Below, one piece after another: positions 1-8,550 of a stretch of DNA of 64,000 bases. Under the pieces are notes generated by a model, which worked only from the letters and a program-made list of their open reading frames with translations, ran no database searches and was not told where the DNA came from. How positions within the stretch are numbered: position 1 is the stretch's first letter; each line of letters starts with the position of its first letter. This stretch comes from Thauera terpenica 58Eu (GTDB taxonomy: Bacteria; Pseudomonadota; Gammaproteobacteria; Burkholderiales; Rhodocyclaceae), in the NCBI RefSeq assembly GCF_000443165.1, contig NZ_ATJV01000051.1, positions 1 to 64,000 on the forward strand, given 5' to 3'. The position numbers and the translations under genes are program-made.

Positions 1-45
1 TTTGGGAAAACGGCCTGTAACCCGCATGAACACTAGCGCGATTTC

Positions 46-603
46 TCAAAAAACGGCTTTTTGGAAGGCGAACTGTCGAACTCGGGAGGCCTGGTTGACG
101 TATTCGATTTGCGCCCGGGTGTCGGTGATGACGATGCTCTCCGGGCTTTCCTCGACGGCGCGCGACAGTTTGCGTAGCTCCTCCTCGGCGGCCTTGCGCG
201 CGCTGATGTCGTGCACGATCGAGTACACCAGCGCGCGATCACCATCATGGGTCCACCCGGTGGCCGCCTCGACATCGCAGGTCGAACCGTCGGCGCGGCG
301 GTGTCGGAATTCGAGCTGCGTGCGGTGCGCCCGATGTGCTGCCTCCAGCTGGGCACGCAGCTGATCAAGCGGCAGGGTGTTGATCTCGCTGATGTGCATT
401 TGCCGCAAGCGTGCTCTCGACCAGCCATAGAAGCGCTCGGCGGCAAGGTTCGCATCGACGATCTGGCCGCTCTTGGGGTCGACGATCAGCATCACCGCAA
501 GCGCATCGTCGAAGATGTTGTAGTAGTGCTTCTTGATGTGCGGCTGCGTGTGATCGGTGAGGGCGTCGGCCTGTCCCCGTCGGCCTTTTGAATGCGCGCT
601 CAT
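46..603 (-). pseudogene. PAS-domain signalling protein, broken in its second PAS domain
   Basis: The start is supported by a strong ribosome binding site (GGAGAGGAG about 6 bases upstream of the ATG). Residues about 25-145 form one complete PAS domain with a PAC tail (ALVYSIVHDISARKAAEEEL). A second PAS begins (ESPESIVITD, then IEYVNQA) and stops abruptly: after IEYVNQA the family expects a hydrophobic F-x-x-x-x-GY stretch, but the frame runs into unrelated residues and a stop about 13 codons later. The missing part would normally carry the rest of the PAS and an output domain (kinase or GGDEF). It lies downstream of a hemerythrin histidine kinase on the same strand, 278 bases away. Truncation by insertion or deletion is inferred; the left window edge hides the rest. 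Confidence 0.7.
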
Positions 604-881
604 TGATGCTCCTCTCCCATGAGAAATTCATTCTGGTCCACAAGGGCCGAGATTTCAGCTCGAAGGAGTGCTCGAGGCGGTGTGCGGCTCCTTGAGCCTT
701 CAGTCGTGTGGGAGCGGAAAACATGACGGATGCCGTCTGCTCGCCCAGTGAGGGTAGCAAGGGCGCGGGGGAGATCGCGCTGCAGAAGTGGCGCGACCGT
801 ATCACTGCGCGCCAGAGTGCCCGACTGTGGATCGTGTCCGTAAGCAGTATCCGTGAGTCTGGCCTCACGACGCCGCAGTGC

Positions 882-2666
882 TCAGCTCTCGGGGGCTGAG
901 GCCTTTTTGTCATCAAGCCAGTGCAGCAATTTGGCGTAGAGCACTACGGGCGTGATGGGTTTGGTGACAAAGTCGTTCATCCCGGCCTCCAGGCATCGCG
1001 CACGGTCCTCGGCGAAGGCATTGGCGGTGAGCGCGATGATGGGGACTTCCCGTCCCCAGGGCTGGGCGCGGATCTGGCGCGTCGCCTCAAGGCCATCGCA
1101 TACCGGCATCTGCATGTCCATCAGGATCAGCGCTGGCGCCTTGAGTTCGGCGAGGATGGTGGCTTCATTGCCGTCGGCGGCGCAGTGGGCAAGCAGCCCG
1201 ACCCGCGTCAGCATGGCCTGGGCAATCGCCGCATTGATGAGGTCGTCCTCGGCCAGCAGGATGACGCTGTTGGCGTGGCGGCTCTCGAGTGCGGCGCACA
1301 GCGCTTGTACATCAAGCACGGCAGGGGCGAGCGTCGCCTCGCGGGCCTTGCGCAGCCTGGCGGTGAACCAGAAACAGCTGCCACGGCCTGGTTCGCTCTC
1401 CACCCCCGCTTTGCCGCCCATCAATTCTGCCAGTCGCGCGGTGACGGTAAGGCCCAGGCCGGTGCCTCGCTGTGTGCCCGTGTTGTGGCGTTGTTCGAAG
1501 GGTTCGAACAGACGCTCAAGTTCGGCAGCCGTAAGGCCAGGGCCGGTGTCTTCCACCTCGAAGCGCAGGCAGACGAATTCGTCGTCTTGATCGATGAGCC
1601 GGCAGCGCAGGGTGATGCCGCCATGTGTGGTGAATTTAACTGCGTTTGTCAGGTAATTGATCAGGGCCTGGCGCAGTCGCGTCACGTCGCCGATCAGCGC
1701 TGTGGGCTGAAGGTCTATTTCGCCGTGCAGGCTCAGCCCCTTGGCCTGCGCCTGGTGGGCCAGCATGGCAATCGCCTCGTTGATGAGCTGGTGCGGGTCA
1801 AGCGTGAATTCTTCCAGGCTGAGTTTGCCGGCTTCGATCTTGGATAGGTCAAGAATGCTGTTGATGACCCCGAGCAGGTGGTGGCCCGCATCCTCGATGT
1901 GGCGCAGACGCTGGCCCTGAGCGGGGGACAGCTGCTCTTGCTGCATCAGGTCGACCATGCCGAGGATGGTGCCGATCGGCGTGCGGATCTCGTGACTCAT
2001 GTTGGTGAGGAAGCTCGATTTGGCCTTGCTCATGCTCTCGGCGTTCTCTTTTGCGCGCGTCAGCGCTTCATACGCGAGCTGCAGCTTTTGTTCGGCCTTG
2101 CGCCTGAGGTAGATCTCGCGCGTCATCTGCACGGTGCGGTTGGCGAGCTTGTCGTACATCGTCAGCACGGCTTCGATGAGCGTGCGCATGGCGCCTGACA
2201 TGGTCTCGTCGGCGGATTGCTTGGCCTCGCCCAGTGTCAGGCCGCGCTCCAGGGCTTGCACGGTCAGCGCCATGCGGCGATCCGCCTCGAGGATGTGCAG
2301 TGCGAGCCAGCGCGTGAGGAACTTGACGATGTTCTCAAGGACGGTCTCGAAGGGCTTGATCGTCTCTTCGCCTTTCAGACGCAGCACTTCGTCGACGAAG
2401 TTGGTGTGGGCGTCACGATGCTGCGCGCACCAGGTGTCGTCTGCCAGGTGGCGCTGCCAGATCGCTTCCTCGGTGGTGAAATGCATCTCGACATAGTCGC
2501 GCAGCTGTGCAAACACGGTGTTGAGCGTGAGCGTGTCCGACTGATAGGCAATGTGGCCCACGAGGCGGTTCAGCAGACCGACCAGCTTCTGGTGTTGCGT
2601 GTCGATGATTGCGATACCGGTTTCGAAATTGGCATTCCACGGGAAGATGTCTACGGGTGCAGGCAT
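882..2666 (-). CDS. Bacteriohemerythrin-histidine kinase-receiver hybrid sensor
   Basis: 594 residues. An N-terminal hemerythrin domain (about 10-135) carries all seven expected diiron ligands: H25, H62, E66, H83, H87, H124 and D129, with family spacing. A helical linker (about 140-210) leads into a HisKA dimerisation domain with the H-box SHEIRTP (phospho-acceptor H225), an HATPase domain (G-box GTGLGL), and a C-terminal receiver (about 470-585, LMDMQMP aspartate). No transmembrane segment is seen, so it should be cytoplasmic. Hemerythrin domains bind O2 reversibly, so an oxygen- or redox-controlled phosphorelay is inferred. No response regulator with an output domain sits nearby; the only same-strand neighbour is the broken PAS gene. 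The start has no strong ribosome binding site. Confidence 0.9.
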   Translation of the reverse strand: MPAPVDIFPWNANFETGIAIIDTQHQKLVGLLNRLVGHIAYQSDTLTLNTVFAQLRDYVEMHFTTEEAIWQRHLADDTWCAQHRDAHTNFVDEVLRLKGEETIKPFETVLENIVKFLTRWLALHILEADRRMALTVQALERGLTLGEAKQSADETMSGAMRTLIEAVLTMYDKLANRTVQMTREIYLRRKAEQKLQLAYEALTRAKENAESMSKAKSSFLTNMSHEIRTPIGTILGMVDLMQQEQLSPAQGQRLRHIEDAGHHLLGVINSILDLSKIEAGKLSLEEFTLDPHQLINEAIAMLAHQAQAKGLSLHGEIDLQPTALIGDVTRLRQALINYLTNAVKFTTHGGITLRCRLIDQDDEFVCLRFEVEDTGPGLTAAELERLFEPFEQRHNTGTQRGTGLGLTVTARLAELMGGKAGVESEPGRGSCFWFTARLRKAREATLAPAVLDVQALCAALESRHANSVILLAEDDLINAAIAQAMLTRVGLLAHCAADGNEATILAELKAPALILMDMQMPVCDGLEATRQIRAQPWGREVPIIALTANAFAEDRARCLEAGMNDFVTKPITPVVLYAKLLHWLDDKKASAPES

Positions 2667-2840
2667 GGCTCAACCGGCCTCGATGTATGAGTTACGCATG
2701 ATGACAGCGGCACTTTCAGCCGCCTTGGGCGGAGCCCTCGATTGTAAAGGTGATGCCTGCAGGCAAGGGCAGATTAATGCGAGAACGCAAACGTGTTCAT
2801 GCTCGTGTGCTGCGCATGCAAGCGAGGCGCCGGCAGTGCG

Positions 2841-3773
2841 TCAGGCGTCTGGCCGATACGGCTTGCCGAGCGACAGCGGTGAATTGAGGCGGATGGTGTT
2901 GGCGTTGCGCGAGATGATCACCAGCACCACGATGGTCGCCCAGTATGGCAAGGAGGACAGCAGCTGGGAGGGGAAGTCGATCTGCAGCCCCGAGCCCTGG
3001 ATGAAGAGCTGAGTGATCATCACGCCGCCAAACAGGTAGGCGCCCATCATCACCCGCAGCGGCCGCCAGGTGGCGAACACCACCAGCGCCAGCGCAATCC
3101 AGCCGCGTCCGGCGACCATGCCTTCGGCCCACATCGGGGTGTAGAACACCGACAGAAAAGCGCCGCTGATGCCGGCCATGGCGCCGCCGAACAGCACCGC
3201 CAGATAGCGGATGCGGATCACCGCATAGCCAATGGCGTGCGCCGAGGAGGGTGATTCGCCCACCGCGCGCAGCACCAGGCCGGCGCGACTGCGGTAGAGG
3301 AACCACAGCAGCCCCCAGAACAAGGCCCAGGAGAAATACACCAGCGCCTGTTGGTTGTAGAGCGCTTCGCCGACGATGGGCAGATCGGCAATGAAGGGGA
3401 TGCGGATCGGCGGCACCGTCTGCAGCGCGACCGCCTCGTAGGGCTTGCCGACAAAGGCTGCCAGCCCCACGCCGAAGATGGCCAGCGCCAGGCCGGACGC
3501 CACCTGGTTGGCGAGCAGGCTCAGGGTGAGCACGCCGAAGATGAGCGCCATCGCCATGCCGGCGCCCATTCCGGCCAGCACGCCCAGCCAGGCGCTGCCG
3601 CTGTGATGGGTGACGGCGAAGGCGGCGACCGCGCCCATCGCCATCATGCCTTCCGCGCCCAGGTTGAGCACGCCGGCCTTTTCGCTCACCAGCAGGCCGA
3701 GGGCGACGATGATCAGCGGTGTTCCGGCCACCACGGTGGCGAACAGCATCGAAGTGATCAGGCCAGCGTCCAT
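2841..3773 (-). CDS. ABC importer permease, BMP/nucleoside type (second permease)
   Basis: 310 residues, almost wholly hydrophobic with about eight or more membrane segments and the family signature near the N-terminus (EKAGVLNLGAEGMMAMGA), typical of BPD_transp_2 permeases of the YufQ/NupQ group that move nucleosides or purine-like solutes across the inner membrane. It follows the other permease by 11 bases and is the last gene of a three-gene transporter unit read leftwards. No substrate-binding lipoprotein follows, so the substrate cannot be deduced. Nucleoside-type is a family-level inference. Confidence 0.88.
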   Translation of the reverse strand: MDAGLITSMLFATVVAGTPLIIVALGLLVSEKAGVLNLGAEGMMAMGAVAAFAVTHHSGSAWLGVLAGMGAGMAMALIFGVLTLSLLANQVASGLALAIFGVGLAAFVGKPYEAVALQTVPPIRIPFIADLPIVGEALYNQQALVYFSWALFWGLLWFLYRSRAGLVLRAVGESPSSAHAIGYAVIRIRYLAVLFGGAMAGISGAFLSVFYTPMWAEGMVAGRGWIALALVVFATWRPLRVMMGAYLFGGVMITQLFIQGSGLQIDFPSQLLSSLPYWATIVVLVIISRNANTIRLNSPLSLGKPYRPDA

Positions 3774-3784
3774 GTGCGCGACCC

Positions 3785-4858
3785 TCAGTGGCTTCGCGGC
3801 GCGCGGCGACGCAGGCGCAGGCGATAGTTGATGAACACGTCGGCGCCGAGCAGAAAGAACAGCAGCATGCCCTGGAACACCATCGAGATCGAACTGGGCA
3901 GGTTGAGGTATTGCTGCGCCTGCTCGCCGCCGATGTAGAGCAGCGCCATCAGCAGGCTGGCGAGGAAGATGCCGAAGGCGTTGAGGCGGCCGACGAAGGC
4001 GACGATGATCGCGGCAAAGCCATAGCCACTGCCGACCTTGTCAGTGAGTTGGCCCATCGGCCCGGCGACTTCGGCCATGCCCGCCATGCCGGCGGCCGCG
4101 CCGCCCAGCAACAGACCAACCCAGATCATGCGCGCGGCCGAAAAGCCGGCGTAGCGCGCGGCATCGGGCGCGGCGCCCGCGACCCGCATGCGAAAGCCGG
4201 CGAAGCTGCGGTTCATGAAGGCATGGCCCGCGATCAGCACTGCGATCGCCAACAGGAAGCCATAGTGCAGACGGGTGCCCTCGAGCAGCGCCGGCATCAG
4301 CGCCGCGTCGCCGAACATCCGGGTCTGCGGAAAGTTGAATCCGTCCGGGTCCTTCCACGGCCCGAATACCAGCCAGGATACGAACAGCTGGGCCACGTAC
4401 ACCAGCATCAGCGACACCAGGATTTCGTTGGCGTTGAAGCGCGTGCGCAACAGCGCTGGAATCGCCGCCCAGGCCGCGCCCCCCAGAGCCCCGGCGACGA
4501 TCATGACGGGCAGCAACAAGCTGCTGTCGCTGCCGTCGAAATACAGCGCCACTCCGGTGGCTGCGGCTGCGCCGAGCATGAACTGGCCTTCGGCGCCGAT
4601 GTTCCATACATTGGCGCGAAAACCGATTGCCAGGCCGATCGCGCACAGCATCAGCGGCGTGGCCTTGAGCAGCAACTCGGAGAGGCTGTAGAAGTCCTTG
4701 AGCGGATTGAGGAAGAAGACGCGAAAGCCCTCGACCGGGTCCTTGCCCAGCGCCCAGAACACCAGCACGCCCCCGCCCAGCATCAGCATCACCGCCAGCA
4801 GCGGTGACAGCCAGGACATCAGGCGCGAGGGTTCGGCGCGCGCTTCGAGTTCAAACAT
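3785..4858 (-). CDS. ABC importer permease, BMP/nucleoside type (first permease)
   Basis: 357 residues. A first membrane segment at about 15-35 is followed by the YufP/NupP-like signature GFRANVWNIGAEGQFMLGA (about 80-98) and further hydrophobic helices. The start codon overlaps the stop of the ATPase gene by 8 bases, so the two are translationally coupled. With the next permease it would form the heterodimeric channel fed by the double ATPase. The C-terminus is basic (RLRLRRRAPRSH), as expected for a cytoplasmic tail. Confidence 0.88.
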   Translation of the reverse strand: MFELEARAEPSRLMSWLSPLLAVMLMLGGGVLVFWALGKDPVEGFRVFFLNPLKDFYSLSELLLKATPLMLCAIGLAIGFRANVWNIGAEGQFMLGAAAATGVALYFDGSDSSLLLPVMIVAGALGGAAWAAIPALLRTRFNANEILVSLMLVYVAQLFVSWLVFGPWKDPDGFNFPQTRMFGDAALMPALLEGTRLHYGFLLAIAVLIAGHAFMNRSFAGFRMRVAGAAPDAARYAGFSAARMIWVGLLLGGAAAGMAGMAEVAGPMGQLTDKVGSGYGFAAIIVAFVGRLNAFGIFLASLLMALLYIGGEQAQQYLNLPSSISMVFQGMLLFFLLGADVFINYRLRLRRRAPRSH

Positions 4859-6479
4859 CCAGGGGCTCCGCGTATGCCGGTGTGGCGGCTTGCATCAGCG
4901 CACTGCCTGGCCACAGGCCGCTCATCCACACGCCGATGTCTTCCACGCTGGTTTCGCCGGCAGGGCGGCTCGGTGAGAGGCGGCCCTTGGCGATGACCGC
5001 GATGCGGTCGCAGATCTCGAACAGTTCGTCGAGCTCTTCGGAGATCACCAGCACCGCACAGCCGCGGTCGCGCAGGTCGATGATGGACTGGCGGATGAAG
5101 GCCGCCGCGCCCACATCCACGCCCCAGGTGGGTTGCGCACAGACGAACAGCCTGGGTGCCTGCAGGATCTCGCGGCCGACGATGAATTTCTGCAGGTTGC
5201 CGCCCGACAAGGACTTGGCCGCCGCGCCCGGGCCGCCGCACTTGACGTTGAAGGCGGCGATGCAGCGCTCGGCAAACGCGCGCGCACGCCCGAATCGCAC
5301 AAAGCCGCCGGTCACCAGCTGCTGACCGCGCGCGGCGGTGAGCAGCGCGTTGTCAGTGAGGGACAGGTCGGGCACGGCGCCGCGGCCGAGGCGCTCCTCG
5401 GGCACGAAGGTCAGTCCCAGCCTGCGCCGCGCCCCGGGGCGCAGGCTGCCGGCCTCGACGCCGCAGATGTGCACCGGGAATTTCTCCGCCAGAGTCTCCT
5501 CGCCCGAGATGACGCGCAGCAATTCCTGCTGGCCGTTGCCGGACACGCCCGCAATGCCGACGATTTCGCCTGCGCGCACGTCGAGATGGATGTCCTTGAG
5601 GTCGGTACCGAAGGGGGTTAGCGATGCATGCGACAGGCCCGCCAGACTCAGTCGGACTTCGCCGCCGGCTTGCGCCGCGCTGTGCTCGCAGTGCGGCAGC
5701 TCCTTGCCGATCATCAGGCGCGCCATCGACTGCGGCGTCTCCTCGGCCGGGATGCATTCGCCGCTGAGCTTGCCGCCGCGCAACACGGTGGCGGTGTGGC
5801 ACAGGGCCTGGATTTCGTCGAGCTTGTGGCTGATGTAGAGGATGGAGCAACCCTCGGCCGCGAGCTGGCGCAGGGTCTCGAACAGCTTCTTGACCGCCTG
5901 CGGGGTCAGCACCGAGGTGGGTTCGTCCATGATCAGCAGGCGCGGGTTCTGCAGCAGGCAGCGGATGATCTCCACGCGCTGGCGCTCGCCCACCGACAGC
6001 GCATGCACGTGGCGGCGCGGGTCGATGGGCAGGCCGTAGCGCTCGGATACTTCGCTGATGCGCTGCGCGAGTTCGCCCAGCGCCGGCCTGCCGGGCAGGG
6101 CCAGCGCCACGTTCTCGACCACGCTCAGGGTCTCGAACAGCGAGAAGTGCTGGAACACCATGCCTATGCCCAGGCGGCGGGCGTGGGCAGGGTTGGCCAC
6201 CTGTACTTCGCGGCCTTCCCACAGCATCTGTCCGGCGCTCGCGTGCGTGACGCCGTAGATGATCTTCATGAGCGTGGATTTGCCGGCGCCGTTCTCGCCC
6301 AGGATGGCGCGGATCTCGCCCGGACGCACTGCCAGATCGACGCGGTCGTTGGCGACCACGGTCGGATAGACCTTACTGATGCCCTTGAGCTGCAGGCGCG
6401 GCGGCGCGCCAGGGTCTGGACCAGCGTGATGCAGGGCGGGCGGGGCGGAGGCGGCGGAGGGGACGCTGCGCTGGCTCAT
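4851..6479 (-). CDS. ABC importer ATPase with two nucleotide-binding domains
   Basis: About 542 residues from the chosen ATG at 6479; in-frame ATGs at 6542 and 6605 would lengthen it, the last one overlapping the upstream gene. The first domain has Walker A GENGAGKST, a signature LSVGERQR and Walker B LLIMDEPTS. The second has a degenerate Walker A (GVSGNGQQE, no lysine) and the signature LSGGNLQKF. This asymmetric arrangement is normal for the RbsA/MglA/YufO class, in which one site is catalytically weak. It energises the two downstream permeases. No ribosome binding site decides the start, and the extra N-terminal region is low-complexity and Pro/Ala rich. Confidence 0.88.
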   Translation of the reverse strand: MSQRSVPSAASAPPALHHAGPDPGAPPRLQLKGISKVYPTVVANDRVDLAVRPGEIRAILGENGAGKSTLMKIIYGVTHASAGQMLWEGREVQVANPAHARRLGIGMVFQHFSLFETLSVVENVALALPGRPALGELAQRISEVSERYGLPIDPRRHVHALSVGERQRVEIIRCLLQNPRLLIMDEPTSVLTPQAVKKLFETLRQLAAEGCSILYISHKLDEIQALCHTATVLRGGKLSGECIPAEETPQSMARLMIGKELPHCEHSAAQAGGEVRLSLAGLSHASLTPFGTDLKDIHLDVRAGEIVGIAGVSGNGQQELLRVISGEETLAEKFPVHICGVEAGSLRPGARRRLGLTFVPEERLGRGAVPDLSLTDNALLTAARGQQLVTGGFVRFGRARAFAERCIAAFNVKCGGPGAAAKSLSGGNLQKFIVGREILQAPRLFVCAQPTWGVDVGAAAFIRQSIIDLRDRGCAVLVISEELDELFEICDRIAVIAKGRLSPSRPAGETSVEDIGVWMSGLWPGSALMQAATPAYAEPLDV

Positions 6480-6561
6480 GGTCGGTGCATCCACGACAGC
6501 GTCGGGATGATCGGGTTGTGCGTATGGGCCCGCATTGTGCATCAAGTCCGGGCCTGGGCCC

Positions 6562-7377
6562 TCAATCGGACGCGAGTGCTTCCCTTGCTGTGGCAGGCGA
6601 CTCAAGCTCGGCGGCGAGGGATTCGGCCTGGGCCGCCTTGAGGTCTTCGGCGCTCAACTTCAGCCCGATGATGTCGCGCTCGTGCACGCCTTCCATGTTC
6701 ATCGCCGCCGCCGCGCGGTTGAACCAGACATAGGCTTTCACCGCATCCGCCTTGATGCCGACACCGGCACGATAAAAGCGGCCCAGCTCCACCATGGCCT
6801 CGCTGTTGCCCGCCTCGGCCGCGGCGCGCACCCATTTTTCGGCAAATTCGTAGTTCTGTGGCACGCCCACGCCGTTACGGTAGAGCTTGCCCAGCTTCAG
6901 CATGGCAGCGCTGTGCCCGCCCTCGGCGGCCTGGGTCAGCCAGGCGAGGCCTTCGCTCGTGGCTTCCTTGCCGCGCGCGATGTCATTCAGGGCGGCGCGG
7001 CCGACGCGGTACTGTGCCTCCGGATCGCCCGCGCGTGCAGCCTCCACGCTCGGATGTGCGCCATCAGCCGGTGCGTCGGGCGTGGCAACGGGGGCGATGA
7101 CTTGCTCGGCCTGCTGAGCTTCGGGCCACAGCAGGCCGATGATGCCGGCCACCACGCCGATGACGACGGCCGCGGCCACCGCAGTCAGAAGGGGATGGCG
7201 ACCTCCCGCGCTGCTGTGTGCTGCGCCCGCGGGGGCAATGAAGCGGTGCGAGCAGACGGTGCAGCGATAGGGGTACATGCCGGGGTTGTCGGCCTTCTCT
7301 CCATGCGAGCTCCAGCGCGATTCGCGACAGCGTGTCGACGCGCACTTGGGGCAGGGGGTGGCGACGCGGGCGCCCAT
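6562..7377 (-). CDS. Zinc-ribbon, single-pass membrane, Sel1-repeat protein
   Basis: 271 residues. The N-terminus has two cysteine pairs (CPKC at 9-12, CTVC at about 39-42) that look like a zinc ribbon, then one transmembrane helix (about 62-84, AVAAAVVIGVVAGIIGLLW), then roughly four Sel1-type TPR repeats (about 110-245; AxxGxxxAxxxLGxxYxxGxGV patterns). The Sel1 part should form a protein-protein scaffold. It lies just upstream of the ABC transporter genes on the same strand and may be co-transcribed with them, but no functional link is known to me. It does not match a named family beyond these parts. Confidence 0.75.
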   Translation of the reverse strand: MGARVATPCPKCASTRCRESRWSSHGEKADNPGMYPYRCTVCSHRFIAPAGAAHSSAGGRHPLLTAVAAAVVIGVVAGIIGLLWPEAQQAEQVIAPVATPDAPADGAHPSVEAARAGDPEAQYRVGRAALNDIARGKEATSEGLAWLTQAAEGGHSAAMLKLGKLYRNGVGVPQNYEFAEKWVRAAAEAGNSEAMVELGRFYRAGVGIKADAVKAYVWFNRAAAAMNMEGVHERDIIGLKLSAEDLKAAQAESLAAELESPATAREALASD

Positions 7378-7572
7378 GATTGAAACCTATGCGGGTGATT
7401 CGGGACGCAGGGCGACCAGTACTTCCCCGGTTGGGGCTGGGGTTGCGGGCTGGCGAAATAGCCTGTTACAGAGGATTTTCGGGCAATTTCCGTCAAATTT
7501 CAATAATTTGATACCCCGCTTTGGTTCGCTTGCGTGGCTGTCTGTGCCCCTTTATGCGCGCTGGGTGCGGTT

Positions 7573-8463
7573 TCACACAGATGGAGGCAAGCGAATGTCG
7601 GCTGCTTCCAGCAATGCCGAGACGCCCCCGGTCAGGGCCTTGTTGCGATGAATGATCACATCCAGGTTGCGCTTCATGTCCAGAAAGGGCGTCGCCAAGG
7701 GGATCAAGGTTCCGGCGCGAAAGGCCTCTTCCAGTTCCAGTTCGGACAGACAGCCAATCCCCAGCCCCGCCCTCACGCAGCGGCGGATCGCCTCGGGCTG
7801 CTCGAGTTCGAACGCAATATTGGGTGTGATGTCGCTGGTGTGAAGGGCGTGCGCCATCACCTCACGTGTGCCCGAGCCGGGTTCGCGCATGATCCACTCG
7901 GCTGCGGCGAGGTGTTCGGGGGTGATGGTCAGCTGCGCCAAGGGATGATCGGGCGCGCAGAAAATGACCAACTGGTCCGTTTTCCAGGGGATGCGCCTCA
8001 CCATGCGACTGTCGCCCGGGCCTTCGACAAAGCCGAGGTCAATCTTGTAGTGCTCGACCTGCTCGAACACATGCTCGGTGTTGAGCCGGGACAGGCGCAG
8101 CTGGGCCTTGGGAAAGCGCTGCTTGAGTCTGGCGATGATGTGCGGGATCAGGTGGTTGCCGATGGTGACGCTGTAGCCCAGATGAAGGTCGAAACCAATC
8201 GTGTCGCCGCGTGCCGCCGCTTCGATCGCAGCGACGCGGTCGAGCACCTCAACCGCCTGCCCGAGCAGCTGGCGCCCGAGATCGTTCAGGCGCAGCTGGC
8301 GCCCGGCGCGGTTGAAGAGCTGACTCCCGAGCTGGCGCTCAAGGTCGGCCAGCGCCATGCTGGCGGCCGACTGGGTCATGCCGATGGTGTCGGCGGCGCG
8401 GCTGGCGTGGCCCTGCGTGGCGATGGCGACGAAGACCTGAAGCTGACGGAGTGTGATTTTCAT
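7573..8463 (-). CDS. yeiE: LysR-family regulator, YeiE type
   Basis: 296 residues. The N-terminal winged helix-turn-helix is at about 1-65 (LRQLQVFVAIATQGHASRAA, then MTQSAASMALADLE) and a LysR substrate-binding domain follows to the end. It is divergently transcribed from a YeiH-family membrane protein 8551-9567; the yeiE-yeiH pairing is known in enterobacteria, which supports the name. The 75-90 bases between the two contain two inverted repeats, one overlapping its own start codon, fitting autoregulation. The inducer is unknown here; YeiE has been linked to sulfite response elsewhere. Confidence 0.8.
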   Translation of the reverse strand: MKITLRQLQVFVAIATQGHASRAADTIGMTQSAASMALADLERQLGSQLFNRAGRQLRLNDLGRQLLGQAVEVLDRVAAIEAAARGDTIGFDLHLGYSVTIGNHLIPHIIARLKQRFPKAQLRLSRLNTEHVFEQVEHYKIDLGFVEGPGDSRMVRRIPWKTDQLVIFCAPDHPLAQLTITPEHLAAAEWIMREPGSGTREVMAHALHTSDITPNIAFELEQPEAIRRCVRAGLGIGCLSELELEEAFRAGTLIPLATPFLDMKRNLDVIIHRNKALTGGVSALLEAADIRLPPSV

Positions 8464-8507
8464 CAGTAATGCTGATTAAATTGATCTGAAATATCTGTTT
8501 TACAGAT
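8462..8507. promoter_or_regulatory. Paired inverted repeats between yeiE and yeiH, candidate LysR operator
   Basis: Two perfect 5-bp-arm palindromes are visible: ATCAG-N5-CTGAT at 8462-8476 and ATCTG-N5-CAGAT at 8493-8507. Their centres are 31 bases apart, about three helical turns, and the arms share the CTGAT/ATCAG theme. LysR proteins typically bind such a recognition plus activation site pair in a divergent promoter. The first repeat covers the yeiE start codon. Function is inferred. Confidence 0.6.
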
Positions 8508-8550
8508 TATAGGTCCATCCCCTACGCTCTCCCTACTGATGGAGAGCGTT

